Source: Actinopolyspora xinjiangensis
Lineage (GTDB): Bacteria > Actinomycetota > Actinomycetes > Mycobacteriales > Pseudonocardiaceae
Length of the DNA: 64,000 nt
NCBI RefSeq assembly: GCF_900104475.1
Contig: NZ_FNJR01000004.1
Span: forward strand, 186,001 to 250,000
Reading direction: 5' to 3'
Part shown: positions 31,736-41,541 of the stretch, piece by piece
Layout of the letters: every line of letters begins with the position of its first letter
How positions within the stretch are numbered: the first letter of the stretch is position 1
The notes under the pieces: model-generated
Told to the model about the DNA's origin: nothing
Databases searched by the model: none
What the model saw: the letters and a program-made list of their open reading frames with translations, nothing else
Program-made: the position numbers and the translations under genes

Positions 31736-31865
31736 GGCGCCCCATCCTGCCTGATGTCGGTAACGGGCCCGGAACGGGTCACCCGCGCGCCGGTCCCGAC
31801 CCGGGCACCACGCGCGGGCCACACCTCGCTAACGTGGTGCGCGGCGACGAGCAGGAGGTTCCACG

Positions 31866-32366
31866 GTGACGATCAGGCCGATCCGGCGGTTCGGCGACCC
31901 GGTGCTGCGTACGATGACGGACCCCGTCACCGTCTTCGACGACAGAATAGTCTCGCTGGTCACGGATTTGTTGGACACCGTGAGTGAGCCGGGCCGGGCC
32001 GGTGTGGCGGCGCCGCAGATCGGTGTGAGCCTGCGGGCGTTCAGCTATGACGTCAACGGGGACAAGGGTTACGTCATCAACCCGGAGCTGGTGGAGACCG
32101 CCGGGGAGCAGGACGGCGAGGAGGGCTGCCTGTCGGTCCCCGGGCTGAGCTATCCGACACGCCGCGCTTCCTACGCGAAGGTGCGTGGCGTGGACCTGCG
32201 CAACGAACCGGTCACCGTGGAGGGCCACGACCTGATGGCACGCTGCCTGCAACACGAGACCGACCACCTGGACGGGATCGTCTATCTGCAACGGCTGGAG
32301 GCCGAAAAGCGCCGGGCCGCGCTGAAGGAGGTACGCGCCACCGACTGGTTCTGGAACGGCGGCTGA
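31866..32366 (+). CDS. def: peptide deformylase
   Basis: The 166-residue metalloenzyme has the three family motifs: 'GVAAPQIG' (46-53), 'EEGCLS' with Cys88, and 'QHETDHLDG' with His130, Glu131 and His134. It removes the formyl group from nascent proteins. AGGAGG lies upstream of the GTG, and TAACGT near 31829 is a plausible -10. It lies between truB and the MATE transporter gene, transcribed against both. Confidence 0.93.
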   Translation: MTIRPIRRFGDPVLRTMTDPVTVFDDRIVSLVTDLLDTVSEPGRAGVAAPQIGVSLRAFSYDVNGDKGYVINPELVETAGEQDGEEGCLSVPGLSYPTRRASYAKVRGVDLRNEPVTVEGHDLMARCLQHETDHLDGIVYLQRLEAEKRRAALKEVRATDWFWNGG

Positions 32367-32412
32367 TCCGGTGACGGTGCTCGCCGTCCTGTCTTCGAGC
32401 GGCGCACTCCGG

Positions 32413-33750
32413 TCAGTGAGCCGCGGAATCGCTGGGCGTCCGGGTGGCTCCCACCACCGCCCAACGACCGGAGCGCGCCCGCGAAAGCAACGTGAGCAGC
32501 CTGCCCAGCATGAACAGGCTCAGACCGGTCCAGATGCCCGACAGCCCCCAGTCGAAGACGAGTGCGAGCCAGATCAGCGGAAGGTAACCGATCGCGGCGC
32601 TGAGCATCGTGGCCGTCCGCAGATAGGCCGCGTCACCCGCCCCGAGCAGCACACCGTCCAGGGCGAAGACGACTCCGGCGACGGGTTGCAGGGCCACGAA
32701 GAACCACCACGCGTGGGGGATCTCGGCCAGCACCGAGGAATCGCTGGTGAACGCGGACGGCAGCACGGGGAACAGCACCGTGAACAGCACTCCGAGCAGC
32801 ACGCCGAACCCGAGTCCGTACCAACTGACCTGTCTACCGATGGCTCTCGCGGTGCGGGCCGCCTCCCTGCCCAGCGCCGCCCCCACCAACGACTGGGCCG
32901 CGATGGCCAGCGAATCGAGCACCAGCGCCAGAAAGCTCCAGAGCTGCCACACGACCTGGTGCGCCGCGGCGGTGTCCGCACCGGTCCGAGCGGCCACCGA
33001 GGTCGCGGACAGGAAGCATGCCTGGAACGCCAGGGTGCGCAGGATCAGATCGCGTCCCAGCGAAAGCTGCGCGCGCATCATCGCGGTGTCCGGGCGGAAA
33101 GCGATGGCTCGCTCGGTCAGCAGCGCCCGGACGAACAGGCCCGCCGCCACGGTCTGGCCGACGACGTTGGCCACGGCTGAGCCCTCCACCCCCCAGCCCA
33201 CGGGGTAGACCAGCACCGGACACAGCACGAGGGAGACACCGTTGCCCGCCAGTACGTAGCGCAGCGGGCGAACCGTGTCCTGCACCCCGCGCATCCAGCC
33301 GTGCCCGGCGAGGCTGATCAGCACCATCGGGGCGCCGAGCAGGGCGATGCGTAGCCAACCGGTGGCCGCGTCGGCTAGCTGTCCACCACCGGTCATCAGC
33401 CGCACGACGGGATCGGCGAGCGACTGCGCGAGCAGTAGGATCACCAGACCGACACCGGCGCCGAGCCAGCTGGCCTGGATCCCCTCCGCGACCGCGTCGG
33501 AGCGTCGTCCCGCTCCGTGGAGTCGAGCCGCACGAGCCGTGGTGCCGTACGACAGGAAGGTCAGCTGACTGGAGACGACCGTGAACAGCGTGCCGCCCAG
33601 TGCCAGCCCGGCGAGCGGAACCGCCCCCAGATGGCCGACCACGGCGGTGTCCACGAGCACGTACAGCGGTTCGGCGGCCAGCACTCCCAGCGCCGGGACC
33701 GCCAACGCGAGCAGTCGCCGCACCGGAACCCGCTCAGCGACCTCGGACAC
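32413..33750 (-). CDS. dinF: MATE family efflux transporter (DinF type)
   Basis: The 445-residue protein has about 12 hydrophobic helices in two homologous halves, beginning 'RRLLALAVPALGVLAAEPLYVLVDTAVVGHLG'-type DinF sequence (the VDTAVVGHLG stretch is diagnostic). It would export organic cations with Na+ or H+. Its position near rbfA/truB matches Rv2836c (dinF). The DHH-type NrnA gene that normally separates dinF from rbfA is absent. It is divergent from the CGNR gene across 64 bp. Confidence 0.85.
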   Translation of the reverse strand: MSEVAERVPVRRLLALAVPALGVLAAEPLYVLVDTAVVGHLGAVPLAGLALGGTLFTVVSSQLTFLSYGTTARAARLHGAGRRSDAVAEGIQASWLGAGVGLVILLLAQSLADPVVRLMTGGGQLADAATGWLRIALLGAPMVLISLAGHGWMRGVQDTVRPLRYVLAGNGVSLVLCPVLVYPVGWGVEGSAVANVVGQTVAAGLFVRALLTERAIAFRPDTAMMRAQLSLGRDLILRTLAFQACFLSATSVAARTGADTAAAHQVVWQLWSFLALVLDSLAIAAQSLVGAALGREAARTARAIGRQVSWYGLGFGVLLGVLFTVLFPVLPSAFTSDSSVLAEIPHAWWFFVALQPVAGVVFALDGVLLGAGDAAYLRTATMLSAAIGYLPLIWLALVFDWGLSGIWTGLSLFMLGRLLTLLSRARSGRWAVVGATRTPSDSAAH

Positions 33751-33785
33751 TCCATCTCCAGTAAGCTGCTAAAACGAAAATCGAC

Positions 33786-33807
33786 CCTTACGGAGGCTAC
33801 GGTAAGG
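33786..33807. promoter_or_regulatory. inverted repeat in the dinF/CGNR divergent promoter
   Basis: CCTTAC-N10-GTAAGG is a perfect 6-bp dyad covering the only space between two divergent starts (33750 and 33815). It could be an operator shared by both genes. The right arm also supplies the AAGGA ribosome site of the CGNR gene. Confidence 0.45.
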
Positions 33808-33814
33808 ATCAGCC

Positions 33815-34327
33815 ATGCACAACGCCGATTACACGGAGAGTGCGCTCCGTCTCGCCAACGCGGACCTGACGGGGCCGGAGACGCTGAGCACGGCACTGCG
33901 GGACGCCCCCTGGTGGTCGGAACGGATCTCCGAATCCGACATGGCGGTGCTGCGAGACGTCGCGGCCACCATCCGGCGGGCGCTGGCGGCGGCCACGGCG
34001 GGGGACACCCCGACCGTGAAAGCGGCGACGAACGAACTGCTGAGCAGCTACCCGCCACTTCCCTGGCTGTCGGACCACGGCTCGGAATGGCACATCCACG
34101 TCGCCGACGTCGACGCGGGCCCCGCCCGCGAGATCGCCGCGGTGGCCTCCTGGGGACTCGCACAGGGAATCGTGCGACACGGCACCGAACGTTGGGGGAA
34201 GTGCGCGGCGCCGCACTGCGAAAACTACTTCCTGGACACCTCGGCCAACCGGACCAAGCAGTTCTGCTCCACTCGCTGCGCCAACCGGGTGAATGTGGCC
34301 GCTTTCCGAGCCCGCCATCGCTCCTGA
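33815..34327 (+). CDS. CGNR zinc-finger (ABATE-domain) protein
   Basis: The 170-residue protein has an N-terminal helical ABATE-like domain and a C-terminal zinc finger: Cys130, Cys135, Cys151 and Cys155, the last within CANRVNVAAFRARH, which matches the CGNR motif with Ala for Gly. Such proteins are putative stress-responsive transcription regulators. It is a lone plus-strand gene between dinF and rbfA, exactly where NrnA is usually encoded, and is divergent from dinF. It may therefore regulate the transporter; this is inference from position. Confidence 0.8.
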   Translation: MHNADYTESALRLANADLTGPETLSTALRDAPWWSERISESDMAVLRDVAATIRRALAAATAGDTPTVKAATNELLSSYPPLPWLSDHGSEWHIHVADVDAGPAREIAAVASWGLAQGIVRHGTERWGKCAAPHCENYFLDTSANRTKQFCSTRCANRVNVAAFRARHRS

Positions 34328-34458
34328 ACGAGCAGCACCACCACGGAAGGCATCCGACTCACCCCTACGACGAAACCGGTAGGGGCTCGTGGCACCGGTG
34401 AGCCGGGCTCCGGCCGACCAGTTCCCGGTCGGAACCGCTCCCAGCCGGTAAAACCTCG

Positions 34459-34947
34459 TCAGGCCTCCCGATGACCGGGCTCCCGCTCCTCATCCGTGGC
34501 CGCGGCCGATTCGGTGTCCTCCTCGCCCTCGTCCGGCCTGCGGTAGGGGTCCACTTCCCCCGCGGGGCTCGCGGTCGAGGCCAACCTGGCCACCTCGGCA
34601 TCGGCTTCCTTCGCCTGGGCGAGGACCTCGTCCAGCCTGCGAGCGTTACCGGGAATGGAATCGGCGACGAACGTCAACGTCGGCGTGAACCGCACCCCCG
34701 TCTGCTGCCCCACTCGGGAACGCAGCACACCGGTGGCGCTGTGCAACGCCGCCGCCGTCGCACTCTCGTCGGTGTCGTCACCGAAAACCGTGTAGTAGAC
34801 AGTCGCGTCACGCAGATCGGCGGTGAGTCGCGCATCGGTGATGGTGACCATGGCCAGCCTCGGGTCCTTGACCTCGTGTTCCAGCCCGGAAGCCACGATC
34901 TGCGCGATACGTTTGGCCAGTCTGCGGGCGCGCGCCGAATCAGCCAC
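34459..34947 (-). CDS. rbfA: 30S ribosome-binding factor RbfA
   Basis: The 162-residue protein has the KH-like RbfA fold: '[25 protein letters not shown]' region at the N-terminus, '[23 protein letters not shown]' and '[19 protein letters not shown]'. It assists late 16S rRNA 5' end maturation. The acidic C-terminal tail (about 128-162) is longer than in E. coli. AGGAGG precedes the GTG at 34947. It follows infB and the DUF503 gene as in other bacteria. Confidence 0.93.
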   Translation of the reverse strand: MADSARARRLAKRIAQIVASGLEHEVKDPRLAMVTITDARLTADLRDATVYYTVFGDDTDESATAAALHSATGVLRSRVGQQTGVRFTPTLTFVADSIPGNARRLDEVLAQAKEADAEVARLASTASPAGEVDPYRRPDEGEEDTESAAATDEEREPGHREA

Positions 34948-35090
34948 GGCGCACCTCCTCTGCAGGTCGGTCCCGCCCGGGGCCGACCATCGTCGTATCC
35001 GTCCGACAACCCACGTGGGTACCGGACCCACGGGCATGCCCGTCACCCCACGACGGGCAGCAGAACACATCCCGCTCAGCGGGAACGCGC

Positions 35091-35384
35091 TCAGTCCTCC
35101 GGACCGAGCATGCGCTGCCGGGCCGAGAGCAGTTCCAGCTCGGGATGTCCCACGACCGCGCGCTCACACGCGTCGAGGATATCGCGGACCTGCCCGGCCT
35201 CCGCCGAGACGGCCGACACCCCGACGACCGCACGACGGTAGAGATCGTGTTCGCCCACCTCGGCCACGGCGACGTCGAAACGACGCCGCAGCTCCGAGAC
35301 GAGCGGGCGGACGACCGCGCGCTTCTGCTTCAACGACTGTACGTCACCGAGCAGGAGATCGAGTTCGAGCGCACCCACGTACAT
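35091..35384 (-). CDS. DUF503 family protein (YlxP-like)
   Basis: The 97-residue protein matches DUF503: '[28 protein letters not shown]' at the start, with conserved 'SLKxKR', then '[21 protein letters not shown]'. The family is a conserved companion of infB and rbfA and has a ferredoxin-like fold, without a proven function. The ATG at 35384 fits the family start. A 16-bp-stem hairpin lies between infB and this gene. Confidence 0.88.
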   Translation of the reverse strand: MYVGALELDLLLGDVQSLKQKRAVVRPLVSELRRRFDVAVAEVGEHDLYRRAVVGVSAVSAEAGQVRDILDACERAVVGHPELELLSARQRMLGPED

Positions 35385-35413
35385 CAGCTGTTCACCCCGA
35401 TTCGGCGAACCCA

Positions 35414-35449
35414 CGCGTGTGGGGACCGCCTTCGCGGTCCCCACACGCG
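35414..35449 (-). terminator. 16-bp perfect hairpin between infB and the DUF503 gene
   Basis: CGCGTGTGGGGACCGC and its exact complement flank the tetraloop CTTC. It starts 8 nt beyond the infB stop and ends 30 nt before the DUF503 start. It probably terminates or attenuates the rimP-infB transcript, reducing expression of DUF503 and rbfA. Confidence 0.8.
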
Positions 35450-35456
35450 ACGGGCC

Positions 35457-38400
35457 TCAGACTCGAGGCTTCTCCCGCATCTCGTAGGCCTCGATGATGT
35501 CGCTCTCCTTGATGTCGGAGTACGAGCCCAGCGTCATACCGCACTCGAAGCCCTCACGCACCTCGGTGGCATCGTCCTTGAACCTCTTGAGCGAGCTCAC
35601 CGTGAGGTTCTCGGCGACGACCACGTTGTCTCGCAACAACCGCGCCTTGGCGTTACGACGCACGATGCCGCTGAGAACCATCGACCCGGCGATGGTGCCG
35701 ACCTTGGAGGACTTGAACACCTCGCGCACCTCGGCCCTGCCGAGCTGCACCTCCTCGTACTCGGGCTTGAGCATGCCCTTGAGAGCCTGCTCGATGTCCT
35801 CGATGGCGCGGTAGATGACCGAGTAGTACCGGATCTCCACACCCTCGCGGCCGGCGACCTCGGCCGCCTTGCCCTCCGCTCGGACGTTGAACCCGAGAAC
35901 GATGGTGTTCTCGGCCGTGGCGAGGTTGATGTCGCTCTCGTTGATGCCACCGACACCGCGGTGGATCACACGCAGCTCGACCTCGTCACCGACCTCGATC
36001 TTGTTCAGGGACTCCTCCAGGGCCTCGACCGTACCGGAGTTGTCACCCTTGATGATCAGGTTGAGCTGGTTCGTCTCCTGCAGGACCTTGTCCAGGTCCT
36101 CGAGGCTCACCCGCTTGCGCTTGGCGGCGTTCTGCGCCTCACGGGTCCTCGCGGCTCGACGATCGGCGATCTGCCTGGCCACTCGGTCCTCGTTGACCAT
36201 GAGGAAGGTGTCACCGGCACCCGGCACCGAGGTGAACCCGACGACCTGGACCGGCTGCGAGGGCTTGGCCTCGGTGACGTCCTGGTCGTGCTCGTTGATC
36301 ATCCGACGCACCCTGCCGTGCGCCCCGCCGGCCACGATCGAGTCCCCGATCCGCAACGTGCCGCGCTGCACCAGCACCGAAGCCACCGGGCCACGACCGC
36401 GGTCGAGGTGCGCCTCGATCGCAACGCCCTGCGCCTCCATGGTCGGGTTGGCACGCAGGTCGAGAGTGGCGTCCGCGGTCAACAGGATCGCCTCGAGCAG
36501 CCCCTCGATGTTCTGGCCCTGCTTCGCGGAGATCTCCACGAACATCGTCTCGCCGCCGTACTCCTCGGCGACCAGGCTGTACTCGGTGAGCTGCTGCTTG
36601 ATGCGATCCGGGTCGGCACCTGGAACATCGATCTTGTTGATGGCCACCACGATGGGCACGCTCGCGGCCTGGGCGTGGTTGATCGCCTCGACCGTCTGCG
36701 GCATCACACCGTCGTCGGCGGCCACGACCAGCACGGCGATGTCGGTGGACTTAGCACCCCGGGCACGCATGGCCGTGAAGGCCTCGTGGCCGGGGGTGTC
36801 GATGAAGGTCACCGGACGGTCCTCACCGGCCAGCTCGGTCTGCACCTGATAGGCACCGATGTGCTGGGTGATTCCGCCTGCCTCGCCCTCCTGGACGTTC
36901 GACTTGCGGATGGTGTCCAGCAACCTGGTCTTACCGTGGTCGACGTGGCCCATCACGGTCACGACCGGCGGGCGGGAGACCAGCTCGTCGCTGCTGCTCC
37001 CCGGATCACCGAAGCTGAGGTCGAAGGACTCGAGCAGCTCCCGGTCCTCGTCCTCGGGGCTGACCATCTCGACCTTGTAGTTCATCTCCTGGCCGAGCAG
37101 CTCCAGCACCTCGTCGGAGACGGACTGCGTGGCCGTGACCATCTCACCGAGGTGGAACATCGCCTGCACCAGCGAAGCCGGGTTGGCGTTGATCTTCTCG
37201 GCGAAGTCGGTCAACGAGGCGCCGCGGCGCAACCGCAGCGACTCGCCGTTGCCACGCGGCAGCCGCACCCCGCCGACCGAGGGCGCCTGCATGTTGTCCA
37301 TGTACTCCTGGCGCTTCTGGCGCTTGGACTTGCGCCCACGCCGGGAGGGACCGCCCGGCTTGCCGAAGGCGCCCGCCGTGCCGCCACGGCCGCCGGGACC
37401 GCCACCGGGCCGTCCCCGGAAACCGCCACCGGGGCCGCCGCCGGGACCACCGCCACGGCCACCGCCGGGGCCGCCACCGGGACCACCGCCACGGCCGCCA
37501 CCGGGACCGCCGGGGCCGCCACCAGCGGGAGCGTTGCCGCCACGACCGCGACCACGACCACCACCGGGACCACCGCCACGGCCACCACCGCCGGATCCGC
37601 TTCCCGTGCCGCCACCGGGCTTGGGGGCCCGGGAAGGCATCATGCCCGGATTCGGGCGGGGAGGCATCATGCCGGGATTCGGCTTGGGAGCCCCCTCAGT
37701 GGGCTGGCCACTCTTGGCGGCAGGAGTCTGCTGCTGCCCCTGGCCGGAACCCTGCTGCTGACCGCCCTGCTTGTCGGCCCGCTGGCCGCCACCCTGCTTC
37801 TCGGGACGCTGACCGCCCTGGCCGCCACGGCCGGACTGGCGCTGGCCACCGGAGCCGCCCTGGCCGCCCTGCTTTCCACCCGGACCACGTTGCCCGGGGG
37901 AACCGCTGCCGACCCCGAACGGGTTGTTTCCGACCCGGGGGGAGCGCGAACCGGGCTTGGAGGACTGGGGCTTGGGCGGCACCACGCTGCCGTCCGCACC
38001 GTCCCCGCCGGACTGCGGCTTGCTGGAAGGCCGGGGCCCGGGCTTGGGAACGTTGCGAGGCCCGGGCTTGGGAACCTGGCGTTCCGTCTTACCGGAACCG
38101 CTCTGGGCCTGCTTGTTCGGCTTCTCGGCCGGTGCCTGCTGGGTACCGCTCGGCTGACCGCCGGACTCGGCCGTCGCCGCCCCCTCGTTCCGGGAACCGG
38201 ACTCGTCCCGGAACTCGGCCGCGGGAGGCCCGGTCTGCGGCCGGGACTGTTGGGTGGCCTCGCCACCGCTCTCCTCGGCGCCGGTCTTGGCGGCCGGCTT
38301 CGACTGCGGCGGGCCCGGCTTCGGCCCGGGCTTCGGCCTGGGGCCGGGCTTGGGAATCCGTGAGTCCGTCTTGCCGGAGTCGGACCGCGACGCGCTCCGC

Positions 38401-38669
38401 TCCGACTGGGCGGGGCCACCGGCGGCGTCCTGCCCGTTCGTTTTGTCCTCGGACTTCGACTTCGTGGTGGTACCACCGTTGTCCGCCGCGGCGCGCGCGG
38501 AGGTGTCCGTCTTCGTGAACGCGTCCCGCAACCTGCGTGCCACAGGTGCTTCGACCGTCGAAGAAGCGGACTTCACGTACTCGCCCTGGTCGGCGAGCTT
38601 GTTGAGTACATCCTTGCTTGTAACGCCGAGCTCCTTTGCGAGCTCGTGCACACGGGCCTTACCTGCCAC
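35457..38669 (-). CDS. infB: translation initiation factor IF-2
   Basis: The 1070-residue protein has an N-terminal IF2_N helix ('[21 protein letters not shown]'-type opening), a disordered Gly/Pro/Gln/Arg region (about 55-430) and a second IF2_N module near 480-530. The GTPase follows with G1 'GHVDHGKT' near 573, 'DTPGHEAF' and 'NKID', then domains II-IV. It brings fMet-tRNA to the 30S subunit. The length is normal for actinomycetes but the Gly-rich tract is extreme. It is preceded by ylxR and nusA. Confidence 0.96.
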   Translation of the reverse strand: MAGKARVHELAKELGVTSKDVLNKLADQGEYVKSASSTVEAPVARRLRDAFTKTDTSARAAADNGGTTTKSKSEDKTNGQDAAGGPAQSERSASRSDSGKTDSRIPKPGPRPKPGPKPGPPQSKPAAKTGAEESGGEATQQSRPQTGPPAAEFRDESGSRNEGAATAESGGQPSGTQQAPAEKPNKQAQSGSGKTERQVPKPGPRNVPKPGPRPSSKPQSGGDGADGSVVPPKPQSSKPGSRSPRVGNNPFGVGSGSPGQRGPGGKQGGQGGSGGQRQSGRGGQGGQRPEKQGGGQRADKQGGQQQGSGQGQQQTPAAKSGQPTEGAPKPNPGMMPPRPNPGMMPSRAPKPGGGTGSGSGGGGRGGGPGGGRGRGRGGNAPAGGGPGGPGGGRGGGPGGGPGGGRGGGPGGGPGGGFRGRPGGGPGGRGGTAGAFGKPGGPSRRGRKSKRQKRQEYMDNMQAPSVGGVRLPRGNGESLRLRRGASLTDFAEKINANPASLVQAMFHLGEMVTATQSVSDEVLELLGQEMNYKVEMVSPEDEDRELLESFDLSFGDPGSSSDELVSRPPVVTVMGHVDHGKTRLLDTIRKSNVQEGEAGGITQHIGAYQVQTELAGEDRPVTFIDTPGHEAFTAMRARGAKSTDIAVLVVAADDGVMPQTVEAINHAQAASVPIVVAINKIDVPGADPDRIKQQLTEYSLVAEEYGGETMFVEISAKQGQNIEGLLEAILLTADATLDLRANPTMEAQGVAIEAHLDRGRGPVASVLVQRGTLRIGDSIVAGGAHGRVRRMINEHDQDVTEAKPSQPVQVVGFTSVPGAGDTFLMVNEDRVARQIADRRAARTREAQNAAKRKRVSLEDLDKVLQETNQLNLIIKGDNSGTVEALEESLNKIEVGDEVELRVIHRGVGGINESDINLATAENTIVLGFNVRAEGKAAEVAGREGVEIRYYSVIYRAIEDIEQALKGMLKPEYEEVQLGRAEVREVFKSSKVGTIAGSMVLSGIVRRNAKARLLRDNVVVAENLTVSSLKRFKDDATEVREGFECGMTLGSYSDIKESDIIEAYEMREKPRV
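37370..37615 (-). repeat. Gly-Pro/Gly-Arg coding microrepeats in infB
   Basis: This stretch encodes runs of [10 protein letters not shown]-type units from near-identical 12-24 bp blocks (plus strand CCACCGGGACCACCGCCACGGCC and variants, seen at least four times). Such tracts are prone to length change by slippage and produce a long spurious antisense frame. Confidence 0.7.
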
Positions 38670-38749
38670 TGCTCTCCTCGTCTGGTGAGGCCGGGCGGCA
38701 GACCCGCTCGACCTCGTCCTACTGCCGGTGCGCGTTCATGGCTTCAGCT

Positions 38750-39115
38750 TCACGGCTGATTCATGACGGGTCGACCTGCTTCCTCTAACTGCCTGGTACG
38801 GGAAAATCCCGTGTTGGCTTGCTCGTGAGCAACCTGCTCCACATAGGCCTGCACTGTCGTGCTGTCGAGTTGTCCTCGCACACGCAACGCACGTGAAAAG
38901 GCCCGACGCCGCTCGGCCGAACGCAGACACGCGGGATCGGGATGCAACCACGCACCCCGCCCCGAACGCCTGCGCCCGGGATCGGGAACGACCCCACGGC
39001 CGTTCTCGGCCACTACTCGCAGCAGATCGGAAGCCCACGTCCGGGCACGACAACCGATACACGTCCGAATCGGCTCGTGGCCTCCGCCACGGCTACCGGT
39101 CGATCGTGTACGAAT
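38750..39115 (-). CDS. ylxR: YlxR/DUF448 RNA-binding protein, probable ATT start
   Basis: The frame encodes the full YlxR signature: 'EPIRTCIGCRART' with the paired cysteines, 'LLRVVAENGRGVVPDPG', 'RGAWLHPDPACL' and 'RRRAFSRALR'. YlxR proteins bind RNA (the RNase P modulator RnpM in some Firmicutes). The frame is open from a TAG near 39147, yet has no ATG, GTG, TTG or CTG before the TCIGC motif; the first ATG/GTG lies inside the fold. Two ATT codons fit, at 39115 (AGGGGAG 5 nt upstream) and 39070 (GGAGG 10 nt upstream). The first gives 121 residues with a usual N-terminus. It lies between nusA and infB as expected. Confidence 0.8.
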   Translation of the reverse strand: MRTRSTGSRGGGHEPIRTCIGCRARTWASDLLRVVAENGRGVVPDPGRRRSGRGAWLHPDPACLRSAERRRAFSRALRVRGQLDSTTVQAYVEQVAHEQANTGFSRTRQLEEAGRPVMNQP

Positions 39116-39162
39116 TCTCGCTCCCCTCGCGCTGAGCCACCTGTGATTCTAACTCGCCTTCC

Positions 39163-40242
39163 TCACTCCGCCGAACCCACGGTGGGCAGATCGTTCACCT
39201 GAGACACGATTCCCTCCGCATCCGGAGGCTCCGCGTCCGGGTGCCCAGCGGTGGTGGCGGGAGAACTCGGGTCGGCATCACTGCGAATGTCGATGCGCCA
39301 TCCCGTCAGCCGAGCCGCCAACCTGGCGTTCTGACCCTCTTTGCCGATCGCCAACGACAGCTGGAAGTCCGGCACGATCACTCGCGCGGTCTTGGCGCGC
39401 TCGTCGACGACCTCCACCGAGACTACCTTAGCCGGGGACAACGAGTTTCCCACGAAAGTGGCCGGATCCTCGGAGTAGTCGATGATGTCGATCTTCTCCT
39501 GGCCGAGCTCGTTCATGACGTTGCGTACCCGGGCGCCCATCGGACCGATGCAGGCCCCCTTCGCGTTGACGCCCTCCACGGCCGAACGCACGGCGATCTT
39601 GGACCGGTGCCCGGCCTCCCTGGCCACCGAGGGGATCTCCACTGTCCCGTCGGCGATCTCGGGGACCTCCAGCGCGAACAGCCTGCGAACCAGGTTCGGG
39701 TGGGTGCGCGAGAGCGTGATCTGCGTACCGTGCACCGTGCGTGACACACCCACGACGTAGGACTTGATGCGGCTACCGTGCTCGTAGCGTTCCCCGGGAA
39801 CCTGTTCCGCGGCGGGGATGACCCCCTCGCTGTCACCGACCTCGACCACGATCATGCCCCGGGAGTTGGCCCTGGCGTCACGCTGAATGACCCCGCCCAG
39901 GACCTCCCCCTCCTTGGTGGAGAACTCCCCGAAGGTCTTCTCGTGCTCGGCGTCCCGCAACCGCTGCAGGATGACCTGGCGCGCCGTAGTGGCGGCGATC
40001 CTGCCGAAGCCCTCCGGGGTGTCGTCCCACTCCTCGGCGATCTCCCCCTCGGACGTGAGGCTGTGAGCGATCACACGAACCACGCCGGTCTTGCGGTCCA
40101 CCTCGACCCTGGCGTGCGGTTGGTGCCCCTCGGTGTGGCGATAGGCCGTCAGCAGGGCCGACTCGATGGCCTGAAGGACCGTCTCGAATGGGATGTCCTT
40201 GTCGCGTTCGATCGCCCGCAGCGCGGCGATGTCGACGTTCAC
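39163..40242 (-). CDS. nusA: transcription termination/antitermination factor NusA
   Basis: The 359-residue protein has the N-terminal RNA-polymerase-binding domain ('[24 protein letters not shown]'-type), an S1 domain and two KH domains with '[14 protein letters not shown]' and '[16 protein letters not shown]'. It modulates pausing, termination and rRNA antitermination. It lacks the C-terminal acidic repeats of E. coli NusA, as is usual in actinobacteria. The GTG overlaps the rimP stop as GTGA. Confidence 0.95.
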   Translation of the reverse strand: MNVDIAALRAIERDKDIPFETVLQAIESALLTAYRHTEGHQPHARVEVDRKTGVVRVIAHSLTSEGEIAEEWDDTPEGFGRIAATTARQVILQRLRDAEHEKTFGEFSTKEGEVLGGVIQRDARANSRGMIVVEVGDSEGVIPAAEQVPGERYEHGSRIKSYVVGVSRTVHGTQITLSRTHPNLVRRLFALEVPEIADGTVEIPSVAREAGHRSKIAVRSAVEGVNAKGACIGPMGARVRNVMNELGQEKIDIIDYSEDPATFVGNSLSPAKVVSVEVVDERAKTARVIVPDFQLSLAIGKEGQNARLAARLTGWRIDIRSDADPSSPATTAGHPDAEPPDAEGIVSQVNDLPTVGSAE

Positions 40243-40796
40243 CTCGACTCCTCCGTGTCATTTCCGTCGCCGCCGTCGTCCGCGGCGACGTCAGCAGCCC
40301 GATCGAGCTTGACCAATTCCTCCGCCGGTGGCTGCTGAAACTCAACCTCGACCACCGCGCGCTCGATGTCACCGTAAATCAACCGCCGAACCCGACCACC
40401 GGCGAGAACCAGCACCCCGCTCTCCGACGCGGGGCCCACCCTGCCGAGCAGTTCCTCGCCAGCGACCGTTCTGATCCTGGCGAGTCTGTTGCGCGCGCGC
40501 CTCCAGTGCCGCTGCTTCGTCAGCGGACGATCGACACCGGGCGAGGTGACCTCGAGCGTGTAGGAGCCCGCCAGTACGTGGTCGTGCTCGTCGAGCACCT
40601 TGGACAGGGCTCGGCTGACCTCGGCGATGTCGTCGAGGGCCACCCCCTCGTCGGCGTCGATGATCACCTTGACCAGCCGCCGACGACCGGCCTGCTGGAT
40701 GTCGAGATCCTCGAGGTCGAATCCCACCTCGGCCACGGCCTGCGAAACGGTGGGCGTCAGGCGCGCGACTATCTCGTCCCGCGGCGGGCTGGACAC
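40239..40796 (-). CDS. rimP: ribosome maturation factor RimP
   Basis: The 185-residue protein has the RimP signature '[13 protein letters not shown]' and the N-terminal '[24 protein letters not shown]'. It assists 30S assembly. The GTG at 40796 has TTGGAG upstream and fits family length. It heads the rimP-nusA-ylxR-infB operon, so the promoter should lie in 40797-41043. The acidic tail (about 165-185) is typical of the lineage. Confidence 0.92.
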   Translation of the reverse strand: MSSPPRDEIVARLTPTVSQAVAEVGFDLEDLDIQQAGRRRLVKVIIDADEGVALDDIAEVSRALSKVLDEHDHVLAGSYTLEVTSPGVDRPLTKQRHWRRARNRLARIRTVAGEELLGRVGPASESGVLVLAGGRVRRLIYGDIERAVVEVEFQQPPAEELVKLDRAADVAADDGGDGNDTEESR

Positions 40797-41043
40797 GTTT
40801 GCACTCCAAATATCTGCGGCGATTGAAGTTGTCCGGTGCACGCGACGCCTGTGATCTTCCTACGAACCGACGCCGCCGGCTTCGCTGGGGCGGCGAAGCA
40901 CCACGGTCCCGAAGCACCGACGATGACCGTGGCATCCCAGGGTATCGCGTCCAACCGCTCACCAGCGCGGCGCACGGAGCATCGACGCCGACTCGGACAC
41001 GAGACCACGCGCGGCCGGTACCGGACACCGACTGGCAATATGT

Positions 41044-41541
41044 GTGACCGTGGATTTTCCCCTCCGGATCGGCTCCACCGCCCCCTCACCGAACCTGAAC
41101 AGACGCGGTCTCCTGCGCCTTTCGGCGCTGGCGGCGCTGTCACCGGCAGTGCTGAGTTGCTCCGGCCCGGAACCGGACCCGCTCGTGAAGCTCTCCGAGA
41201 GGGCACGCACGGACACCGAGCTGGCCCGCCTCACGGCCGAGCGACATCCCGAACTCGCCGCTCGCGCTCGGGCGGTGGCCGACGCCCGCGCGCGGCACGG
41301 GGAGACCCTGCGACGCGAGATCACCCGTGTCGCGGGTGAGGACTCGACGTTCCCGAGTGGGTCCGCCCCCGAGCCGGAGATCGCCGAGACGCCCGAGGGG
41401 GCCGCCGAGCGGTTGCGCACCGCGCTGCGCGAGGCGCAACGGCAGGCGGCCGAAACCGCACCCGAGCTGTCCGGCTACCGCGCCGGGCTCGCGGGCAGCG
41501 TCTCGGCTGGTTGCGCGAGTCTGGTGGAGGTCGTGGCATGA
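41044..41541 (+). CDS. putative Tat-exported lipoprotein next to DUF4439 gene
   Basis: The 165-residue product has an 'LNRRGLLRLSALAALSPAVLSC' export signal: a twin-arginine pair, hydrophobic stretch and lipobox ending in Cys38. The mature part is a charged, mostly helical region ('ELARLTAERHPELAARARAVADARARHGE' in family terms). It corresponds by position to Rv2843, near rimP. Its stop overlaps the next start as ATGA, so the two are co-translated. Function is unknown. Confidence 0.65.
   Translation: MTVDFPLRIGSTAPSPNLNRRGLLRLSALAALSPAVLSCSGPEPDPLVKLSERARTDTELARLTAERHPELAARARAVADARARHGETLRREITRVAGEDSTFPSGSAPEPEIAETPEGAAERLRTALREAQRQAAETAPELSGYRAGLAGSVSAGCASLVEVVA

Noticed and set aside
37370-37615. 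Dense short repeats resembling a repeat array
   Set aside because: They are in-frame Gly/Pro codons inside IF-2 without spacers, so this is not a CRISPR array or a mobile-element repeat.
35145-38363. Plus-strand 1072-codon open frame opposite infB
   Set aside because: It is antisense to IF-2, whose motifs are unambiguous. Its Thr/Ala/Gly runs are the reverse reading of the Gly/Pro tract, and no domain is visible.
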